Source of the DNA: VGRW01 sp031396695
GTDB lineage: Bacteria; Myxococcota_A; UBA9160; SZUA-336
Direction of reading: 5' to 3'
NCBI GenBank assembly: GCA_031396695.1
Contig: JANNLG010000013.1
Location: 19,025-83,024, forward strand
Length of the DNA: 64,000 nt
Shown here: positions 59,822 through 64,000 of the stretch, piece after piece
Position numbering within the stretch: position 1 is the stretch's first letter
Layout of the letters: every line of letters starts with the position of its first letter
Made by a program: the position numbers and the translations under genes
Notes under the pieces: generated by a model
Database searches by the model: none
Told to the model about the DNA's origin: nothing
What the model saw: the letters and a program-made list of their open reading frames with translations, nothing else

Positions 59822-60496
59822 CTACCGCCACTCCCCGCTGGCCGTGTCGAACTTCATCATCCGCACCGCGCCGAGCGGCATGACGAGCACCGCGAGCACC
59901 GCGTCGGCGTTGTCGGTGACGTAGATTCCGCCCGCGCCCGTGCCCCATTCTGCCGGCGTGTCGATGGCGACTGCGGCGCCCTGCGGCGAGAACGCGGCGA
60001 CCGGCACGCCGAGCACGGCCGAGGTGGGCAGCGTCGAGCCGTCCGCGAGCGCGCCGAGCGCGACCGCCGGCTCCGACTCGGACAGATCGTCGGCCGGGAC
60101 CAGCGCGGTCGAGTGCGGCGTGCCGTTCACGCCGTAGTACGAGATGTCGGCGTTGAGGCCGGCCGTCGGGAAGATCGCGAGCGCGGTGTCCGCGGCCGTG
60201 ACCGCGTTGTCGCCGTCGTCATCCGTGACCAGCGCCGCGATCTGACCCGGCACGAAGGGAACCGAGCCGTCGGTCGGCTCGCCGAGCAGCACGAACGTCA
60301 TGCGGCCGCTGGCGATCGCGCGCGCACGCGCATTGGTGAGCATGCCACTCACGCCCACGGCCGCCTGCCGGGTGTCTTCCTTGCGCCTGTAGCTCGTCAT
60401 CGCGGGCATCGCGACGGCGGCGCAGACGCCGATGATCGCGACGACGACCATCAACTCGATCAGCGTGAAGCCCTGGCGATCGCGAAAAGTTTTCAT
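59822..60496 (-). CDS. fimT: Type IV pilus minor pilin FimT/GspH-like
   Basis: A 224-residue pseudopilin and the first gene of the pilus operon. The prepilin site is QGFTLIELMVVVAIIGVCAAVAMP (about 8-31). The GspH/FimT pattern SGMLTNARARAIASGRMTFVLL follows. It is somewhat longer than typical FimT, with an acidic insertion (DDDGDNAVTAADT). A 187-base region upstream, shared with the divergent acyl-CoA dehydrogenase, must hold the operon promoter. No separate major pilin gene is present. Confidence 0.88.
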   Translation of the reverse strand: MKTFRDRQGFTLIELMVVVAIIGVCAAVAMPAMTSYRRKEDTRQAAVGVSGMLTNARARAIASGRMTFVLLGEPTDGSVPFVPGQIAALVTDDDGDNAVTAADTALAIFPTAGLNADISYYGVNGTPHSTALVPADDLSESEPAVALGALADGSTLPTSAVLGVPVAAFSPQGAAVAIDTPAEWGTGAGGIYVTDNADAVLAVLVMPLGAVRMMKFDTASGEWR

Positions 60497-60630
60497 GGTC
60501 CTCGCCTCCGCGGGGAGAGAGGAGCAACGGCCGTGCCGCCGGGTCGCGGGCACGCTGCGGGCACGCCGCGCGGATCGGAGGGCGTTCCGACGCGCAACGA
60601 ATGCCGACCCGGAAAAGCTTGCGCAGCCCC

Positions 60631-60656
60631 GGGCCTTCCTGCACAAATGGAGGCCC
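60631..60656 (+). promoter_or_regulatory. Leader hairpin upstream of the acyl-CoA dehydrogenase
   Basis: GGGCCT (60631) pairs with AGGCCC (60651) around a 14-base loop, 15 bases before the TAAGGAG ribosome binding site. It could be an attenuator or simple leader structure. I compared it by eye with the GEMM c-di-GMP motif and found no match. Confidence 0.35.
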
Positions 60657-60683
60657 GATCCCTCTCTGGTTAAGGAGCACGTC

Positions 60684-62291
60684 GTGTCGACCCCCCTCGC
60701 CCTCGACCGCACCCGCAAGGTCATCGCAGCGCTGGAAGCGCCGCTCGCGCACGCGATTGCCAGCGCACGCACACGCGACATCGACGAGCAACAGGTCGTC
60801 GTTGCACGGCTTGCGGATCTGGCGACGAAGCTGCGCGCGGCGCAGGACCTGGCCGCCTACGCGGCGACGGCCGGCGCGCTCTACCAGGAGCAGGCGGCGG
60901 TGTTCGCCGGCCACGTCGCGTCCGAGGTCGCGCGGCTGGTGCGCGATTTCGGCGACGAGCACGGACTCACCGCCGCGGACATGCCGAGCGAAGAGACGCT
61001 CGTCTTCGCGCGCGAGGCACAGGCCGAAGAACGCGTGCGCGCGCTCGGGCGCGCCGTCGCGCAGGCCAAGGGGCGCAACGACGGCCCGCTCGACGAGATG
61101 CTCGTGCTCGCGCGCGACGCCGCGCGCGACTTCACCGACAGCGAAGTCGCGCCGCACGCCGAGCGGATCCACCGCAACGACGAGCTGGTGTCGGAGGCGT
61201 TCCTGTCGAAGATGGCCGAGCTCGGCTACTTCGCGCTCTCGGTGCCCGAGCAGTATGGCGGCGTCGAGATGGGCAACGTGGCGATGTGCATCACCACCGA
61301 GGAGCTGTCGCGCGGCTCACTCGCGGCAGCGGGCTCGCTGATCACGCGGCCCGAGATCCTGACCAAGGCGCTGCTCGCGGGCGGCACCGAGGACCAGAAG
61401 CTCTACTGGCTGCCGAAGATGGCGGCGGGCGAGCTGATGGTCGGCATCAGCGTGACGGAGCCCGACGTCGGCAGCGACGTCGCGGGCGTGAAGTGCCGCG
61501 CGGAGCGCGCGATCGAGGACGGCGTGCCCGGCTGGACGATCACCGGCCCGAAGGCGTGGTGCACGTTCGCGGGCCGCGCGGACATACTCGCACTGCTCGC
61601 GCGCACAGATCCGGACATGACCAAGGGCAATCGCGGACTCACGCTCTTCATCGTGCCCAAGCCCCGCTCGCTCGGGCACGAGTTCGAGTTCACGCAGCCC
61701 GGCGGCGGCAAGCTCGCGGGCAAGGCCGACGCGACGCCCGGCTACCGCGGCATGCACTCGTTCACGCTGAACTTCGAGCGCTGGTTCGTGCCCGGGGACA
61801 ATCTCGTCGGCGGAAAGGACGGCATCGGCAAGGGCTTCTTCCTGCAGATGGGCGGCTTCAGCGCGGGCCGTCTTCAGACCGCGGGCCGCGCCTGCGGCGT
61901 CGCGCAGGCTGCGCTCGAGAAGACCGCCGAGTACGTGGTGGACCGCTTGCAGTTCGGCAAACCGCTGATCGACTATCAGCTCACGCAGTACAAGCTCGGC
62001 TGGATGTCCGTGCAGCTCGCGGCCGCGCGCGCCATCACCTACGCGGCCGCGGCCGCGATGGACGAAGACGAGCGCAAGGCCTCGCCCTACGCCGCGCAGG
62101 CGAAGCTGCTCGCCTGCGACGTGGCGGTCTCCGTGACGCAGGACGGTCAGCTCTTGCACGGCGGCTGGGGCTACGCCGAGGAGTACCCGATCAGCCGCTA
62201 CGTGGTCGACGCGCAGGTGCTGCCGATCTTCGAGGGCGTGAAGCCGATCCTGCAGCTCAAGGTGATCGGGCGCGCGCTGCTCGGCTCGTAG
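60684..62291 (+). CDS. Acyl-CoA dehydrogenase with long N-terminal extension, methylsuccinyl-CoA-dehydrogenase-like
   Basis: A 535-residue flavoprotein; the usual family length is about 380. The first ~140 residues are an extra helical domain (DLAAYAATAGALYQEQAAVFAGHVASEVARL). The ACAD core follows: ELGYFALSVPEQYGG, GISVTEPDVGSDVAG, TGPKAWCTFAGRAD, RLQFGKPLIDYQLTQYKL, and GGWGYAEEYPISRYVVDAQVLPIFEGVKPILQ with the catalytic-Glu region. The extension and core resemble (2S)-methylsuccinyl-CoA dehydrogenase of the ethylmalonyl-CoA pathway, but no other gene of that pathway is here. GTG start after a good TAAGGAG. Confidence 0.85.
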   Translation: MSTPLALDRTRKVIAALEAPLAHAIASARTRDIDEQQVVVARLADLATKLRAAQDLAAYAATAGALYQEQAAVFAGHVASEVARLVRDFGDEHGLTAADMPSEETLVFAREAQAEERVRALGRAVAQAKGRNDGPLDEMLVLARDAARDFTDSEVAPHAERIHRNDELVSEAFLSKMAELGYFALSVPEQYGGVEMGNVAMCITTEELSRGSLAAAGSLITRPEILTKALLAGGTEDQKLYWLPKMAAGELMVGISVTEPDVGSDVAGVKCRAERAIEDGVPGWTITGPKAWCTFAGRADILALLARTDPDMTKGNRGLTLFIVPKPRSLGHEFEFTQPGGGKLAGKADATPGYRGMHSFTLNFERWFVPGDNLVGGKDGIGKGFFLQMGGFSAGRLQTAGRACGVAQAALEKTAEYVVDRLQFGKPLIDYQLTQYKLGWMSVQLAAARAITYAAAAAMDEDERKASPYAAQAKLLACDVAVSVTQDGQLLHGGWGYAEEYPISRYVVDAQVLPIFEGVKPILQLKVIGRALLGS

Positions 62292-63206
62292 TCAGCGGCC
62301 GCGCGACGCGGGCGCGCCGTCGTCGAGCGGTGTCACGCGCACGACCAAGAGCGACTCGCTCGAGCCGGCCGCGCGGCCCGCGCCCTGGAACGCGTCCGCC
62401 CCGGCGCTCGTCTCTTCGCGCGTGATGCCTCCGATCGCGACCGACTCACCCGGGTTGACACGAATCTGTGTGGATGCGCCGGTCTCAGCGATCGAGCCGC
62501 CCCGCCCGAGCTCCTCGACGATCGGCGTGATCTCGACTTCGATCTCGTCGGAGCCGACGCTGCGCGGCCGGACGCGGAAGCCGCTGCGCACGCGGACGAG
62601 CTCGGTCGACTCGGTGACGCGCGAGTAGGTTCCGGCCCGCTCGATCGTGCGCGTGGTGACGGGCACGTCCGAGCCGGTCCAGATCTCCGCCGAGCGTCCT
62701 TCCATCACTACCACGCTGGCCGCGAGCCGCTCGCTCGAGCCGCCGCTGCCCGCGTTCGCGCGCACCCGCACGCCCTCGGGTCCGACGACCCGGCCGATCC
62801 GCACGCCGCCCGCGTCGATCCAGCCATCGACCCGAGCCGACTCGCCCTCGAGCTCCTTGCGGGTCGAGGTCTCGGAATCGACGCGGTACTGGCGCACCGG
62901 CTGATCGAGCTCGCGCAGCGCCGCGAGCGCCTGCGCGATCGCTTCGGGATCGCCCGACAGGATCAGCTTGCCCGAGTGCGGATCGGCCACCGCCTGACCC
63001 TGGCCCGCGAGCAGCGACTGCACCAGCGGCGCGAGCTCCTCGGCCGGACGGCTGCGCGGCACGTAGATCTGGAGCGATCCGGCGCCGGCCGAGAGCGCGA
63101 CCAGGAGTAATGCGACCCCGACACAGAGCGCAGACTTGACACCCCTGCCCTCGCCTTTACGATGCGGCGCGCACGCGGTCGGGTGAAGACTCGCTCGTCC
63201 GCGCAT
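62292..63206 (-). CDS. Secretin-domain-like exported protein
   Basis: A 304-residue protein with a signal sequence (about 22-45, ALCVGVALLLVALSAGAGS). An N1/NolW-like secretin subdomain comes first (LQIYVPRSRPAEELAPLVQSLL...LDQP). The C-terminal half has the secretin-type strand pair STQIRVNPGESVAIGGITREET. It is much shorter than pore-forming secretins and may be a soluble or partial relative. ATG 63206 follows GGGGGTGAG; the Val codon before the signal is GTC, so it cannot be the start. Divergent from groES with a 48-base gap. Confidence 0.75.
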   Translation of the reverse strand: MRGRASLHPTACAPHRKGEGRGVKSALCVGVALLLVALSAGAGSLQIYVPRSRPAEELAPLVQSLLAGQGQAVADPHSGKLILSGDPEAIAQALAALRELDQPVRQYRVDSETSTRKELEGESARVDGWIDAGGVRIGRVVGPEGVRVRANAGSGGSSERLAASVVVMEGRSAEIWTGSDVPVTTRTIERAGTYSRVTESTELVRVRSGFRVRPRSVGSDEIEVEITPIVEELGRGGSIAETGASTQIRVNPGESVAIGGITREETSAGADAFQGAGRAAGSSESLLVVRVTPLDDGAPASRGR

Positions 63207-63254
63207 CGACTCACCCCCAACCCAAGACCCAATGTAAGGGAGATCCGGGACACC

Positions 63255-63548
63255 ATGGCAAGCAAAGTTCGTCCGCTTCACAACCGCATCATTGTGCAGC
63301 GCATCAAGGAAGAGGAGAAGACCGCGGGCGGGATCATCATCCCGGACACGGCCAAGGAAAAGCCCACCGAGGGCAAGGTGATCGCGGCCGGCCCGGGCAA
63401 GCGGGACGAAAAGGGCCACCTGGTCGCCATGGACGTGAAGAAGGGCGACCGCGTGCTGTTCGGCAAGTACGGCGGCAGCGAGGTCACGCTCGACGGCGAA
63501 GAGTACGTGATCGTTTCCGAGGACGAAGTCCTCGCGATCCTGGAGTAG
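63255..63548 (+). CDS. groES: Co-chaperonin GroES
   Basis: A 97-residue GroES of normal length. It starts SKVRPLHNRIIVQRI and has the mobile loop EEKTAGGIIIPDTAKEKP, then EGKVIAAGPG and GDRVLFGKYGGSEV. It caps the GroEL folding chamber. groEL follows after three bases. No CIRCE element (the TTAGCACTC inverted repeat bound by HrcA) is found in the 48 bases upstream, so regulation probably differs or acts from further away. Confidence 0.97.
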   Translation: MASKVRPLHNRIIVQRIKEEEKTAGGIIIPDTAKEKPTEGKVIAAGPGKRDEKGHLVAMDVKKGDRVLFGKYGGSEVTLDGEEYVIVSEDEVLAILE

Positions 63549-63551
63549 CGC

Positions 63552-64000
63552 ATGGCAAGCAAGGAACTTCGCTTCGACGAAGCCGCGCGGCGCTCGCTGC
63601 AGCGCGGCGTCGACATCCTGGCGGACGCGGTCAAGGTCACGATGGGACCGCGCGGCCGGAACGTGTTGATCGAGAAGAGCTGGGGCGCGCCGACCTCGAC
63701 CAAGGACGGCGTCACCGTCGCGAAGGCGATCGAGGTGCTGAACAAGTTCGAGAACCTCGGCGCGCAGATGGTGAAGGAGGTCGCTTCGAAGACCTCCGAC
63801 GTCGCCGGCGACGGAACCACTACCGCGACCGTGCTCGCGCAGGCGATCTACGCCGCGGGGCTGAAGCTGGTCGCGGCGGGCGCGTCGCCGATGGCGCTCA
63901 AGCGCGGCATCGACAAGGCGGTCGCCGCCATCGTCGAGCAGCTGGGCAAGAACACCCGGCGCGTGCGCGGCAAGGACGAGATCACGCAGATCGGCACCGT
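63552..64000 (+). CDS. groEL: Chaperonin GroEL, N-terminal part (cut by window end)
   Basis: The first 149 codons of the 60-kDa chaperonin. It begins SKELRFDEAARRSLQRGVDILADAVKVTMGPRGRNVLIEKSWG and continues with TKDGVTVAK and the ATP-binding DVAGDGTTTATVLAQAI, all standard. The equatorial domain is intact as far as it goes. Immediately downstream of groES. Confidence 0.97.
   Translation, partial: MASKELRFDEAARRSLQRGVDILADAVKVTMGPRGRNVLIEKSWGAPTSTKDGVTVAKAIEVLNKFENLGAQMVKEVASKTSDVAGDGTTTATVLAQAIYAAGLKLVAAGASPMALKRGIDKAVAAIVEQLGKNTRRVRGKDEITQIGT

Noticed and set aside
60497..60683. c-di-GMP (GEMM) riboswitch in the fimT/acyl-CoA dehydrogenase gap
   Set aside because: Only a simple hairpin is present; conserved GEMM core bases were not found on either strand.
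1..64000. CRISPR arrays, insertion sequences, prophage or integrase
   Set aside because: No regularly spaced repeats, transposase, integrase or phage structural genes were seen; composition is uniform apart from 37.8-38.1 kb.

Overview
The window is very GC-rich, densely coded bacterial chromosome with many 1-4 base start/stop overlaps. The gene content points to a Gram-negative, deltaproteobacterial/Myxococcota-like organism. Evidence for this is an MglA/MglB polarity pair, a REC-DUF4388-J-domain-TPR regulator, a type IV minor-pilin and PilY1 operon, an outer-membrane porin and lipoproteins. This assignment is inferred from gene content and no rRNA is present to confirm it. I see no phage, insertion sequence, tRNA or CRISPR array.

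Layout: 1-5488 (minus) carries an M20 peptidase, the SRP RNA, dnaX, recR, mglB, mglA and a secreted protein cut by the window edge. 5537-12625 (plus) is a signalling and envelope block: a histidine kinase and response regulator, two related cupredoxin-fold proteins flanking a porin, a hybrid kinase and a HAD phosphatase. 12689-20023 holds redox enzymes, an ECF41-type sigma factor, an aldo/keto reductase, a lipoprotein and a DEAD-box helicase. 20020-29047 covers thiI, mutM, a membrane-inserted PafA/Dop-like ligase, gatCA, an AsmA-like protein and mtnA. 29090-35202 contains the REC/J-domain protein, a branched-chain aminotransferase, an unusual formyltransferase-like/DegT-like fusion, ispG and gloA. 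35396-45687 has a degenerate Gfo/Idh protein, an amine-oxidase-like flavoprotein, an LLM-class oxidoreductase, a DUF1329 protein, an IMPase, a degenerate GGDEF protein, transketolase and a metallophosphoesterase lipoprotein. 45692-51058 carries a ferredoxin with sucDC-like genes, an SDR, small orphans and an Hpt plus diguanylate cyclase pair. 51204-54051 has a PAC2 protein, metF, a PilZ protein and pyrF. 54117-60496 (minus) is the fimT-pilV-pilW-pilX-pilY1 operon. 60684 to the end has an acyl-CoA dehydrogenase, a secretin-like protein, groES and the start of groEL.

Themes: cell polarity, pili and c-di-GMP are represented by MglAB, the pilus operon, an active diguanylate cyclase, a degenerate GGDEF protein and a PilZ protein. 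Several enzymes keep the fold but lack canonical catalytic residues: a DegT-like domain without the PLP lysine, a Gfo/Idh protein with EPP for EKP, and a cupredoxin without copper ligands. The most unusual protein is the PafA/Dop-superfamily ligase with a membrane hairpin inserted in its catalytic domain and no Pup or proteasome gene in view. A family of GC-rich intergenic palindromes recurs immediately after stop codons.
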